Shown here: positions 7,666-15,577 of the stretch, in pieces | Layout: each line of letters starts with the position of its first letter | How positions within the stretch are numbered: the first letter of the stretch is position 1 | Source: Pseudomonas sp. N040 | GTDB lineage: Bacteria; Pseudomonadota; Gammaproteobacteria; Pseudomonadales; Pseudomonadaceae | DNA length: 64,000 bases | Reading direction: 5' to 3' | NCBI RefSeq assembly: GCF_015637705.1 | Contig: NZ_JADOBE010000001.1 | Span: 372,001-436,000 of the forward strand | Notes under the pieces: generated by a model | Told to the model about the DNA's origin: nothing | What the model saw: only the letters and a program-made list of their open reading frames with translations | The model's database searches: none | Made by a program: the position numbers and the translations under genes

Positions 7666-7675
7666 GGAGACAAAG

Positions 7676-8485
7676 ATGCAGACACTGGCCTTTCTCACCA
7701 AACACGACAAGGCACCGCTGGTGGCTGACTGCCTGGCTGACATCGGCTTTGCAGTAAAGACCGTGGACAGCTTCGATACTGATCGGCTGGGTACTTTCAG
7801 CCGCGAAGTGGCGCGCACCGGCAGCGCCCATGAGACAGCCCTGACCAAGGCACGACTGGCCGCCCAACTGGCAGGAACGCGCTATGGCCTGGGCAGCGAA
7901 GGCAGCTTTGGCCGTGACCCTTACCTGCGCATGCTGCCCTGGGACAGCGAACTGCTGTGCTGGTGGGACGCCGAGCAGGGCTATGCGGTGTATGCCAGTC
8001 AGGGCGGCAGTGATACCAACTATGCCCAGCGCTGGGTCACCAGCCTGGAGGATGCCCGCGCATTTGCCAGCAAAGCCGGCTTTCCGGAGCATGCCCTGAT
8101 CATCGGCCAGAGCGGCGATGGCGTTTTTTGCAAAGGCCTGCGGGACCCGGCGCAATTCGAGCAAATCGTCCTGGCCATTCTGCACACGCAGGACCGGGTC
8201 TGGCTGGAAACCGACATGCGTGCGCACCTCAACCCAAGCCGACAGGCATTGATCAAGCGCGCCGCCAATCAACTGGCCATGCGCCTGGCGATCAACTGCC
8301 CTGCCTGTCAGGCCGCCGGATATTCGGTGCAACAGCTGCAACCAGGACTGGCTTGCCTGGATTGTGCCCACCCGACCGCGCAGACGCTCAGCGAACTCTG
8401 GTTGTGCGGTGCCTGCGGTCACGCCGAGACACGTTACCGGACAGGGTTCGCCGAGCCTGGTCACTGCCCGCAATGCAATCCATGA
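7676..8485 (+). CDS. DUF6671 family protein with C-terminal zinc ribbons
   Basis: A 269-residue soluble protein of unknown function. The N-terminal 200 residues match the DUF6671 type (ATLTKHDK-like start, [11 protein letters not shown] and [12 protein letters not shown] segments). The C-terminal 65 residues hold four Cys pairs, CPAC, CLDC, CGAC and CPQC, arranged as two likely zinc ribbons. The start at 7676 follows AGGGAGACAAAG, a good ribosome binding site. It sits between the isocitrate dehydrogenase and cysD with short gaps, so its role is probably tied to that pathway. No enzymatic motif was recognised. Confidence 0.75.
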   Translation: MQTLAFLTKHDKAPLVADCLADIGFAVKTVDSFDTDRLGTFSREVARTGSAHETALTKARLAAQLAGTRYGLGSEGSFGRDPYLRMLPWDSELLCWWDAEQGYAVYASQGGSDTNYAQRWVTSLEDARAFASKAGFPEHALIIGQSGDGVFCKGLRDPAQFEQIVLAILHTQDRVWLETDMRAHLNPSRQALIKRAANQLAMRLAINCPACQAAGYSVQQLQPGLACLDCAHPTAQTLSELWLCGACGHAETRYRTGFAEPGHCPQCNP

Positions 8486-8499
8486 ATAAGGAAACCTCC

Positions 8500-9438
8500 A
8501 TGCTCAAGCCCGCGCCAATGTCCTTCCCGCGCATGACCCACCTGCGCGCCCTGGAAGCCGAAGCCATGCATATCCTGCGCGAGGTCGTGGCCGAGAAGCA
8601 GAACCCCTGCCTGTTCTACTCCATCGGCAAGGACTCGACCGTACTCCTGCACTTGGCCCGCAAGGCGTTCTTTCCCGGTCCGATCCCGTTCCCGCTGCTG
8701 CACGTGGATACCACCTGGGAGTTCCGTGAAATGGGCGAATTCCGTGACCGGCTGGCAGCCAAACTGGGCCTGAACATGCTGGTGCATGTGAATCAGCAAG
8801 GCGTGGCGGCGGACATCAATCCGTTTTCGGTCGGCTCGGCCAAGTACACCGATGTGATGAAAACCGAAGCCCTCAAACAGGCACTGGATCACTACAAGTT
8901 CGATGCCTGCTTTGGTGGCGCCCGCCGCGACGAGGAAAAATCCCGTGCCAAGGAACGTGTGTTCTCCTTCCGCGACCGCCACCACCGCTGGGATCCGAAA
9001 CAGCAACGGCCGGAATTGTGGAATCTGTACAACAGCCGGGTCGATCCGGGCGAGAGCCTGCGCGTATTTCCGTTGTCCAACTGGACCGAACTGGATATCT
9101 GGCAATACATCCATCTGGAGAATATCGAGATCGTCGACCTGTACCGCGCGGCCGAACGGCCGGTGCTGGAATGGCAGGGCACGCTGATCTGCATTGATGA
9201 CGAACGCATCCTGCCGTACCTGAGCGCCGCCGAGCGCGCACGCATCGAAACACGCTGGGTACGCTTCCGCACGCTGGGCTGCTATCCGCTGACCGGGGCC
9301 GTGGAGTCAACGGCCCGCGACCTGCCGTCGATCATTCAGGAAATGCTCACCTGCACGACATCCGAGCGCCAGGGCCGGCTGATCGACCACGATCAGGACG
9401 GCTCAATGGAGAAAAAGAAAATCGAGGGGTATTTCTAA
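8500..9438 (+). CDS. cysD: Sulfate adenylyltransferase subunit 2 (CysD), orphan
   Basis: A 312-residue PAPS-reductase/N-type ATP pyrophosphatase fold protein very similar to CysD, the subunit that adenylates sulfate to APS. The PP-loop [35 protein letters not shown] and the C-terminal [12 protein letters not shown] are all intact. CysD needs its GTPase partner CysN or CysNC, yet no cysN follows; instead 43 bp later the decayed terC repeat begins. It therefore either partners with a CysN encoded elsewhere or has another role. The ATG at 8500 follows AAGGAAACC at a good distance; an ATG at 8482 overlapping the DUF6671 stop is the alternative. Confidence 0.9.
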   Translation: MLKPAPMSFPRMTHLRALEAEAMHILREVVAEKQNPCLFYSIGKDSTVLLHLARKAFFPGPIPFPLLHVDTTWEFREMGEFRDRLAAKLGLNMLVHVNQQGVAADINPFSVGSAKYTDVMKTEALKQALDHYKFDACFGGARRDEEKSRAKERVFSFRDRHHRWDPKQQRPELWNLYNSRVDPGESLRVFPLSNWTELDIWQYIHLENIEIVDLYRAAERPVLEWQGTLICIDDERILPYLSAAERARIETRWVRFRTLGCYPLTGAVESTARDLPSIIQEMLTCTTSERQGRLIDHDQDGSMEKKKIEGYF

Positions 9439-9473
9439 AGAGAGCGCGCGAGCGGCTGGCGGGCCGTTCAGGC

Positions 9474-9810
9474 GAGAAAATCGGCCATTAACAACGCGTG
9501 CAGAGCGTCCATGAGCCCCCTCCCTGGTCGAAGGTGTGCAAGCTGTAACTCCTACCTGGCGGTATCAGTGACCTGTGTGGTTAGTCCAGTTAGTCAATTT
9601 CGGCGTCCGCAGCCCCGATACTGCGTTACCGCTCCTCGCCATAGCCCTGCTATGCCTCGTCACGGAGCCTTGTTTCAGGACCACGGCCATCCGAACTTGA
9701 GTTAACCAACTAACCGTACAGGCCACTAACCGTCAGCGGGGCCCGGTGTTACGGGGCGAGCGCTGGTAAGCCCGAGCGTTTCACTGAACTACAAGATTTT
9801 TGCACGGTAT
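9474..9810 (-). pseudogene. terC relic: leader plus first 14 codons (direct repeat copy B)
   Basis: Minus-strand sequence from 9512 reads MDALHALLMADFLA and then a TGA, closely matching the first 13 residues of the intact TerC at 2677-3681. Upstream the leader is also duplicated, including GGAGUUAC, GUAACACC and the GGGCCCC/GGGGCUC pairing segments, but is cut by a MITE-like insertion at about 9563-9728. No further terC sequence is seen between here and cysD, so only the 5' end was copied or has survived. The stretch 9439-9820 contains no convincing gene; this relic and the insertion account for it. Confidence 0.8.
9563..9728. mobile_element. MITE-like non-autonomous insertion
   Basis: Comparison of the two terC leader copies shows about 165 extra bases here. 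The ends are imperfect inverted repeats of roughly 35 bp: CAGTGACCTGTGTGGTTAGT on the left and, reverse-complemented, TAGTGGCCTGTACGGTTAGT on the right, continuing into GTTAGTCAATTT against GTTAACTCAAGTT. The interior holds no long reading frame but has a small dyad around CCATAGCCCTGCTATGC. TA dinucleotides abut both ends and could be a target duplication, which would suggest an IS630/Tc1-type transposase in trans, but the exact borders are ambiguous. Confidence 0.6.
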
Positions 9811-9820
9811 GTCGCCCCGC

Positions 9821-10198
9821 CTAGCCGGCGCGCCGCGCATCCAGGCTGTAGGCCCCGGCGCCCTGCACGTAGAGCAGGAGAAAGCCGCCGGCGATGGCCA
9901 GGTTCTTCATGAACATGACCATCTGTACCTGGTCGGCGAAATTGCTGTGGAAGATCAGCGCCGCCAGCAGGCAGAAGCCGGCCAGCGCCAGCGCTACCCA
10001 GCGGGTCAGCCAGCCGATGATCAGCGCCAGGCCGCCACCAGCCTCCAGCAGGATCACCAGCGGCAGCAGCATGCCGGGCACGCCCATGCTTTCCATGTAA
10101 CCCTGGGCGCCGGCATAGGCAGTCAGCTTGCCCAGCCCGGCCAGCAGAAACAGCTGCCCGAGCAACAGCCGGGCGAGCAGGGTGATTGCGTTGTTCAT
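9821..10198 (-). CDS. DoxX family membrane protein
   Basis: A 125-residue protein with four predicted membrane helices and the DoxX-type GQLFLLAGLGKL and LEAGGGLALIIGW segments. DoxX-like proteins are often linked to redox or thiol stress, but the function of this one is not known. The ATG at 10198 follows GGAGGTGTGT; a GTG two codons earlier is possible. The promoter-distal end lies ten bases from the terC repeat. Confidence 0.85.
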   Translation of the reverse strand: MNNAITLLARLLLGQLFLLAGLGKLTAYAGAQGYMESMGVPGMLLPLVILLEAGGGLALIIGWLTRWVALALAGFCLLAALIFHSNFADQVQMVMFMKNLAIAGGFLLLYVQGAGAYSLDARRAG

Positions 10199-10306
10199 AC
10201 ACACCTCCAGTCACGGGAATGCCACTAGCAGTGGCCGGTTACCCCGGCCAGTACTCGACTGACCTTAGCAACAGCCTCGGCAGGCTGCGAATCAATGCAA
10301 CCAGAC

Positions 10307-11497
10307 TCAGGCGTAGCTGCGCAGCAGCCGCAAACGCCAGATCGCCAGCACAAACAGCAGCGACAGGATGCCACCCACCAGCAGCAGGCCATGATTAGCC
10401 GGCAGCACTTCCAGCAGCAGACCCGCACCCAGCCCGCCAGCGGCCGGAATCACCTGGCTGGTGACGGTGTAGATGCTCAGCAGGCGGCCGCGCAGTGCCG
10501 GTTCACTTTCATGCTGCAGCAGCGCTACCACCAGACTGATGGCGGTGCCGGCGCAGATGCCGTTCAGGCCCAGGCACAACAGCGCCGTGCCCAGGCTTTC
10601 ACTGCTGGCCAGCAGGATCAGCCCGCCGCCGCTGATCAACGCGGCAATCAGCAGCACATGGCCCTGGCCAAAGCGTTTGGCCAGCGGCAAGGCGATGGCG
10701 CCGCCAATTAGGAAGGCCAGCGCCAGTGCGCCGAGAAACATGCCGCGCTGCATTTCCTGCAGATGCAGCACCTGCTGGGCAAAGCGCGGCAGCATGACCT
10801 GGATCGGGCCCATGGCCAGATAGATCAGGACGGCCGTGAGCAAAGCCTGCGTCAGCAACGGCGTACCCCGGGCATAGGCAAAGCCCTGACGGATGCGCTC
10901 GAACACATGGCCCTCGCCGCCCAGCGCCGGGACCTTGAGGCCGACCAGCATCAGGCTGGCCAGGCCAAACAGCAGCAAGCCGATCACCTGCACCGCGGTC
11001 CAGCCACCCTCGACCCGTGCCGCTGCCAGCAGCAAAGGCGCCAGACCAAAGCCAAGCATCACCAGCAGGTTGAACAGCACCGCCAGCCGGGCCTGTTGCA
11101 GGCCAGCCATGCGTCCGAGCAAGGCCATGCGTGCCGGCGCCAGCAGCGACCAGCCGATCCCGGTGGCGGTGGCGCCGAGCAGATACAGCTGCACGCCATA
11201 GACTTCGGCACGACTGGCTGCCGCCAGCAAGACCAGCGCGACAAAGAACGCGCCATGGGCAATCTGCGCAATGCGCTGCGGCGAGTACTGGTCGCACCAG
11301 GCCCCCGCCGGCCAGCCGAGCAGCAGCGGCACGCCAAAGCACAAACCAAAGCCGGCACCGGCCAGCGCATCACGCTGCCAGACATCCTGAGCAAACAGGA
11401 TCACCGAATAGTTGGTCAGATGCCCGGCAAGAAAGCCGGCCAGACAGGAGATGAAAAAGCGCGTCAGTTCGGTGCGGCTGTAGGTCTGTGCAGGCAA
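10307..11497 (-). CDS. MFS transporter
   Basis: A roughly 396-residue inner-membrane major facilitator with 12 predicted helices and an MFS_1/enterobactin-exporter-like pattern (GIGWSLLAPARMALLGRM in the middle of the first half, LRGRLLSIYTVTSQ in the second). Substrate is unknown; drug or siderophore efflux is possible. The frame is open far upstream into a repeat, so the start is uncertain: the TTG at 11497 is preceded by GGAG at good spacing and gives the usual length, with GTG at 11533 as the alternative. Confidence 0.8.
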   Translation of the reverse strand: MPAQTYSRTELTRFFISCLAGFLAGHLTNYSVILFAQDVWQRDALAGAGFGLCFGVPLLLGWPAGAWCDQYSPQRIAQIAHGAFFVALVLLAAASRAEVYGVQLYLLGATATGIGWSLLAPARMALLGRMAGLQQARLAVLFNLLVMLGFGLAPLLLAAARVEGGWTAVQVIGLLLFGLASLMLVGLKVPALGGEGHVFERIRQGFAYARGTPLLTQALLTAVLIYLAMGPIQVMLPRFAQQVLHLQEMQRGMFLGALALAFLIGGAIALPLAKRFGQGHVLLIAALISGGGLILLASSESLGTALLCLGLNGICAGTAISLVVALLQHESEPALRGRLLSIYTVTSQVIPAAGGLGAGLLLEVLPANHGLLLVGGILSLLFVLAIWRLRLLRSYA

Positions 11498-11535
11498 GGG
11501 AGGCTCCGGGAATGAGTACAGCGCAGGGGTCACAT

Positions 11536-11609
11536 GTAGGGTGGGTAACGGCGCAGCCTTACCCACCTTGCTCTGGTGGATAAGTCGCAAGCGACGTTAT
11601 CCACCCTAC
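11536..11609. repeat. 74-bp REP-like double hairpin element
   Basis: The outer ends are inverted repeats, GTAGGGTGGGTAACG (11536-11550) and CGTTATCCACCCTAC (11595-11609), matching in 14 of 15 positions. Inside are two further dyads, GGTGGGTAA/TTACCCACC and GTGGATAA/TTATCCAC. Related GTAGGGTGGA...TATCCACCC sequence is found at 19537-19616, which supports a dispersed repeat family. It lies just upstream of the MFS gene. Confidence 0.75.
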
Positions 11610-11633
11610 AAATCTGGCTCCAGCGTTTATCGT

Positions 11634-11723
11634 CCCCTCACCCCTCCGGGGAGAGGGTTAGGGAGAGGGGAAAGCTGACCGGAGCCCCTCTCCCCAGCCC
11701 TCTCCCGCACGCGGGTGAGGGGG
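11634..11723. repeat. CCCTCTCCC-type intergenic inverted repeat
   Basis: A 90-bp imperfect inverted repeat. The left arm begins CCCCTCACCCCTCCGGGG, the right arm ends CGCGGGTGAGGGGG, and both carry the CTCTCCCC/GGGGAGAG core that is common in dispersed proteobacterial intergenic repeats. It could form a long GC-rich hairpin 3' of the propeller gene and help end its transcript. A shorter related stretch lies at 59496-59536. Confidence 0.7.
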
Positions 11724-11734
11724 TTGGTGGCCAG

Positions 11735-13513
11735 TTACTTGCCGGGGGTGAGTTTGATCAGCGTCGGCTGGCCGTCTTCGATCTGCCAGCTGGGGAAGGC
11801 GCCGTTGGTTGTGTACACGCTGCCGTCTTTGGCAATTTCGATATCACGGGTAAAGGTCACCTTGCGCGTCATCGGGAAGGTCTCCCAGTCACCGCTGGCG
11901 ATATCCAGCCGCATCAGGGTGTCGGAGGAGGTGCCGGTGACCCACACCTGCTGCCGCGCACGGTCGACGTTCAGCGCATAGGGCGTTTCCACGTTGTTCA
12001 GCGCGCTCGGCAGCGGGTAATCGGTGAAGCTGCCATCCGCCGGGGAGTAACGCACGATCTTGCCTTCCGGGAACGCGGTGATCCACACATCGCCCACGGC
12101 ATCCACGCGCATGCGCCGCGGTGCCTGGAACGGCGTGTCGATGATCTGAACGCTGTCATCCTTGGGGTCGATCACGCCGATCGAATTGGCATGCAGGCGG
12201 GCGAACCAGACCTTGCCGTCCGGCGCGATATCGATGCCATAGGGCATCGGCATACCGGTGACACGCTGGTCGATCGGCAGCCAGTGCATCGGCAGGCCCC
12301 AGTTCATCAGCTTGCGCACCACATTACTCAGCGCCAGGCTGATCGATTCCTTGGTATCGCGCGCCGGCAGGGTATACAGGCGGAACTCGCCGGTCTTGCG
12401 GTCGAAGCGCGCCACCTGGTTGGACAGCGCCAGGGTGAACCAGACGTTGTCCTGCGCATCGATGCGCACGGTGTGCGGGTACAGGCCGTCTTCGAAGCGG
12501 TGCACCGTGAACGCCTTGGTTTCCGGGTCGAACTCGAACAGCCGGCGCTGCAGCGATGGCGTGATAAAGATATGGCCGTCCTTCGGCGATTCGGCGAAGG
12601 AGTGGATGCCGGCGGTGGTTTCCAGTTTCGGGAAGGTCTTCAGACGGCCGCTGAACATGCCGCCGATTTCATCGCCCGGATCAACCGGCGTCTTGTAGAC
12701 CACGGCCTGGCCGGTCTGCGGATCAATCTCCCACAGGCGGTCCTGCAGGTTGTCGCCGACATAGATCTTGCCATTGGCCGCCAGTAGCAGGTCGTGCATC
12801 TGCGAGAAGGGGTCGCCGAGCGGCCATTCGGTGATGGTCGAGCCGGCCAGCTGGTCTTCCCAGGCCTTGGCCTTGAGCACTTTCTCCGGGTGCTCGCGCA
12901 GGTCGGTGTAACCCTTCTGAAAGGTCTCGATCAACAGCGGCTGCATCTCGCTGGAAGGCCGCGCGCCATAACCGATCATGCGTTGCAGAACCTGTTCCCA
13001 CTCTTCCTTGCTGCGCTCGCGGCGCATAAAGAAGCTGCCCTGCTGGTGACAGAAGCCGCACTGCTCCAGCGCCGTTTTTTTAAGCTCTTCGTTGCCACCG
13101 AAATCCAGTGCGGCAAACCAGGCATTCGCCGGTTGCTGGGCGGCGAGGGCGGCTACATCGGTTTCCGCCTCCAGCTTCAGTTCCAGCCGCGCATTGCTGG
13201 CCACGGCGGTTTGCTGCAGATCCTTGTAGCCCGGCACCCGCACCCGCAGGTTCAGCGAACCCGGTTCCGGATAGGTGATGTGCAGCTGGCCATCGGGGCC
13301 GGCGAACCCGGTGATTTCCGGGCTGATGCGCTGCTCGGTGCGCTCGCGCGGGTAGCCATTATCGTCGGCGGCGGCGCGCAACGGCCGCTCGGCCTTGACG
13401 GTGACCATGGCCAGCGCCAGCGGCTTGCCGTCGGCGGCGGTGATGGTCAGATCCAGCGCACTGGCCGGCGCGGTGATGGCCAGCAAGGCCAGCGACAACA
13501 GACTCTTACGCAT
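11735..13513 (-). CDS. Periplasmic beta-propeller (Vgb-like) protein with c-type heme motif
   Basis: A 592-residue exported protein. A signal peptide ends at ASA-LDL. Residues about 20-120 look like a carboxypeptidase-regulatory Ig-like domain. C152-G-F-C155-H156 is a single c-type heme binding motif within a cytochrome-like helix region. From about residue 230 onward comes a six- or seven-bladed streptogramin-lyase-like propeller with repeated DIAPDGKVWFARL and VDAVGDVWITAF blades. Vgb itself lacks heme, so a lyase role is not assumed; an oxidoreductase or electron-transfer role is equally possible. It is the last gene of a coupled operon: its ATG overlaps the end of the epimerase gene by eight bases. 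Confidence 0.8.
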   Translation of the reverse strand: MRKSLLSLALLAITAPASALDLTITAADGKPLALAMVTVKAERPLRAAADDNGYPRERTEQRISPEITGFAGPDGQLHITYPEPGSLNLRVRVPGYKDLQQTAVASNARLELKLEAETDVAALAAQQPANAWFAALDFGGNEELKKTALEQCGFCHQQGSFFMRRERSKEEWEQVLQRMIGYGARPSSEMQPLLIETFQKGYTDLREHPEKVLKAKAWEDQLAGSTITEWPLGDPFSQMHDLLLAANGKIYVGDNLQDRLWEIDPQTGQAVVYKTPVDPGDEIGGMFSGRLKTFPKLETTAGIHSFAESPKDGHIFITPSLQRRLFEFDPETKAFTVHRFEDGLYPHTVRIDAQDNVWFTLALSNQVARFDRKTGEFRLYTLPARDTKESISLALSNVVRKLMNWGLPMHWLPIDQRVTGMPMPYGIDIAPDGKVWFARLHANSIGVIDPKDDSVQIIDTPFQAPRRMRVDAVGDVWITAFPEGKIVRYSPADGSFTDYPLPSALNNVETPYALNVDRARQQVWVTGTSSDTLMRLDIASGDWETFPMTRKVTFTRDIEIAKDGSVYTTNGAFPSWQIEDGQPTLIKLTPGK

Positions 13514-14465
13514 GTTTGACTCCCTGGGCATCAAGAAAGGCAATAAACGCCTCACGGCTGGTGTAGCGCGGGATGTAGCCGAACTCTTCCTTCAGTCGGC
13601 GGTTGGCCAACACCGGACGGTAGCGCAGGAAATCCAGCTGCTCCGGGCCGTACTGGGTCAGGCCGAGCGGCTTGAGCACGCGCAGGGCAAACTGCAGCAG
13701 GCCGGCGGGCAACGGGCGATAGGGCTTTTGCAATACACCGGCGATCTCGCGCAGGCTCAGTGCACCGTCACCGGCCAGATTGAAGATGCCGGAGCAGCCT
13801 TTTTCCAGACCCTTGGTGATGATGCTGACCACATCCTGGTCCCAGATGAATACGAAGCGGCTGTCGCTGCCGCTGATGCCCATCACCGCCTTCTTCTTGA
13901 ACATGTCGGTGATCTGGTTGTTGACGTGCTTGCCGAGGATGGTACCCGGCCGCAGGATCAGCTGGCGCAGTTCGGGGTGCTTGACGCGGGCCGCAGCGAG
14001 CATCTCTTCCACTTCGCGCTTGTGCTTGGCGTAGGCGAACTGGTCATGCCCACGCAGCGGATCCTGCTCGTCGATCCACTCGGCGTTTTCCGGGTAATAA
14101 CCGTAGGCCGCGCCGGAGCTGGTGACGATCAGTTGCTGCACACCATGCTCGACGGCTGCCTGCAGGATGCTGCGCGTGCCTTCGACGTCGATCTGGTGCA
14201 GCAGCGCCTCGCTCATGCCCGGCGGCGGGGTGACCACCGAGGCCAGGTGCACGATGGCATCCGGCTTGTGCCGGGCCACTGCGGCCATGACCGCTGCATG
14301 CTGGCTGATATCGAGCAGAATGCCCTCGACATTGCTGCGCAGGGCCTGCGCACTGAGCGGGCGAATGTCGCTGGCGATCAGCGTCCACTCCGGATGCTGC
14401 ACGGCCAGGGCTTCCATAAGCTGACTGCCGATAAACCCGGCAGCGCCAGTGATCAAAACCTTCAT
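13506..14465 (-). CDS. NAD-dependent epimerase/dehydratase (extended SDR)
   Basis: A 319-residue extended short-chain dehydrogenase/reductase. The Rossmann motif GAAGFIG is at residues 7-13, HLASVV marks the conserved strand, and the catalytic triad fits Ser in TSSGAAYG with Y-x-x-x-K in FAYAKHK. Substrate is unknown; nucleotide-sugar epimerases are one relative group, but the adjoining genes suggest a catabolic substrate. Its ATG overlaps the symporter stop (ATGA) and its end overlaps the propeller gene start, so translation of the three is probably coupled. Confidence 0.88.
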   Translation of the reverse strand: MKVLITGAAGFIGSQLMEALAVQHPEWTLIASDIRPLSAQALRSNVEGILLDISQHAAVMAAVARHKPDAIVHLASVVTPPPGMSEALLHQIDVEGTRSILQAAVEHGVQQLIVTSSGAAYGYYPENAEWIDEQDPLRGHDQFAYAKHKREVEEMLAAARVKHPELRQLILRPGTILGKHVNNQITDMFKKKAVMGISGSDSRFVFIWDQDVVSIITKGLEKGCSGIFNLAGDGALSLREIAGVLQKPYRPLPAGLLQFALRVLKPLGLTQYGPEQLDFLRYRPVLANRRLKEEFGYIPRYTSREAFIAFLDAQGVKHA

Positions 14466-15370
14466 GCCAAATGCTCCTTGTGTGGATGGGGCACGCGACC
14501 GCGCCAGATAAGAACCAGTAACAGACCGGAAACGATGTGCCAGGTACCCCAGAGCGCGGCGATCAACGCCATATCGGGCTGCGCGCCGAACTGGGTCAGA
14601 ATCAGCCCCAGGGCCAGACCGGAATTCTGCATGCCGACCTCGATGGTCAACGCGCGGCGATCCGCTTCCGGCACACGCGCCAGTGTCGACGCGCCCCAGC
14701 CGAGCAACAGCGCTGCCGCGTTCTGCGCAATCACCAGCAGGAATACCAGGCCGATGCTTTCCACCAGCATCTGCCAGTTGGTATAGATGGCGATCCCCAG
14801 GAACAGCCCGAAGGCACTCATCGACAGGCGCTTGAACAACGGCAGGATCATGTGCGTGAAACGCGGAAACAGGTTGCCTACCAGCATCCCCGACAACAGC
14901 GGCAGCACCAGCATCAGGACCAGGCCCATGACAATGCCGCCGGAGTCGACGTTCAAGGCGCCCATCTCACCTTTGAGGAAAGCCGCCGTTTCCGGGTTGA
15001 GGCTGGAAATCAGCGCGAAATTCAGCGGCAGGGTGATGATCGCCAACAGGCTCGACACGCTGGTCACGCTGACCGACAGCGCGGTGTTACCGCGTGCCAG
15101 GTGGGTGATGATGTTCGACATATTGCCGCCCGGGCAGCACGCCACCAGCATCATGCCCAGCTCCAGGCCCGGCTTGAGGTCGAGGAACAGCGTCGCCAGC
15201 AGGGTCAGCCAGGGCAACAGCAGGCACTGGCAGACCAGCCCGATCAGCACCGAGACCGGGCGCTTGAGAACGAAGAGAAAGTGCGCCAGCTTCAGTTCCA
15301 GAGCCACGCCAAACATCATTGAAGCGAGCACCAGGCCAAGGACAACCTGCTGGCTTTCGTCGTAATTCAT
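14462..15370 (-). CDS. Bile acid:sodium symporter (BASS) family transporter
   Basis: A 302-residue inner-membrane protein with about nine predicted helices and BASS-type segments VACCPGGNMSNIITHLARGN and EVGMQNSGLALGL, which form the two sodium and substrate crossover motifs. Bacterial members carry organic anions such as pantoate or other carboxylates rather than bile acids. The ATG at 15370 was chosen because it precedes the first membrane helix; a longer frame reaches 15463. It is the first gene of an operon with the SDR epimerase and the heme propeller, pointing to uptake and oxidation of one compound (inference). Confidence 0.88.
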   Translation of the reverse strand: MNYDESQQVVLGLVLASMMFGVALELKLAHFLFVLKRPVSVLIGLVCQCLLLPWLTLLATLFLDLKPGLELGMMLVACCPGGNMSNIITHLARGNTALSVSVTSVSSLLAIITLPLNFALISSLNPETAAFLKGEMGALNVDSGGIVMGLVLMLVLPLLSGMLVGNLFPRFTHMILPLFKRLSMSAFGLFLGIAIYTNWQMLVESIGLVFLLVIAQNAAALLLGWGASTLARVPEADRRALTIEVGMQNSGLALGLILTQFGAQPDMALIAALWGTWHIVSGLLLVLIWRGRVPHPHKEHLA

Positions 15371-15577
15371 GGAAGGACTCTCGCGGGGGTATTGGCACTG
15401 CAGCAAGCGTAGTCCGCTCACACCAGCACCACAGTGGCCATAGCGGCCAAAGAGCATGGCCATTTGCGCCAGCCCCGGACAATACCGGCACCGTTAGTCG
15501 CGGCCCGGCACAACCATCTTCACGCCACGGCAGGCGCCCAGTATCCTGCCCACCCCCAACGGATTCCCTGCCCCACC

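Noticed and set aside
8482-8499. ATG at 8482 overlapping the DUF6671 stop as the cysD start
   Set aside because: Possible, but the ATG at 8500 has the better-placed AAGGA and gives the usual CysD length.
9511-9705. 64-codon plus-strand frame in the terC relic
   Set aside because: It runs through the MITE-like insertion and the antisense of the relic, has no ribosome binding site and no family resemblance.
11576-12787. 403-codon plus-strand frame through the repeats and propeller gene
   Set aside because: Antisense shadow that begins in repeat sequence.
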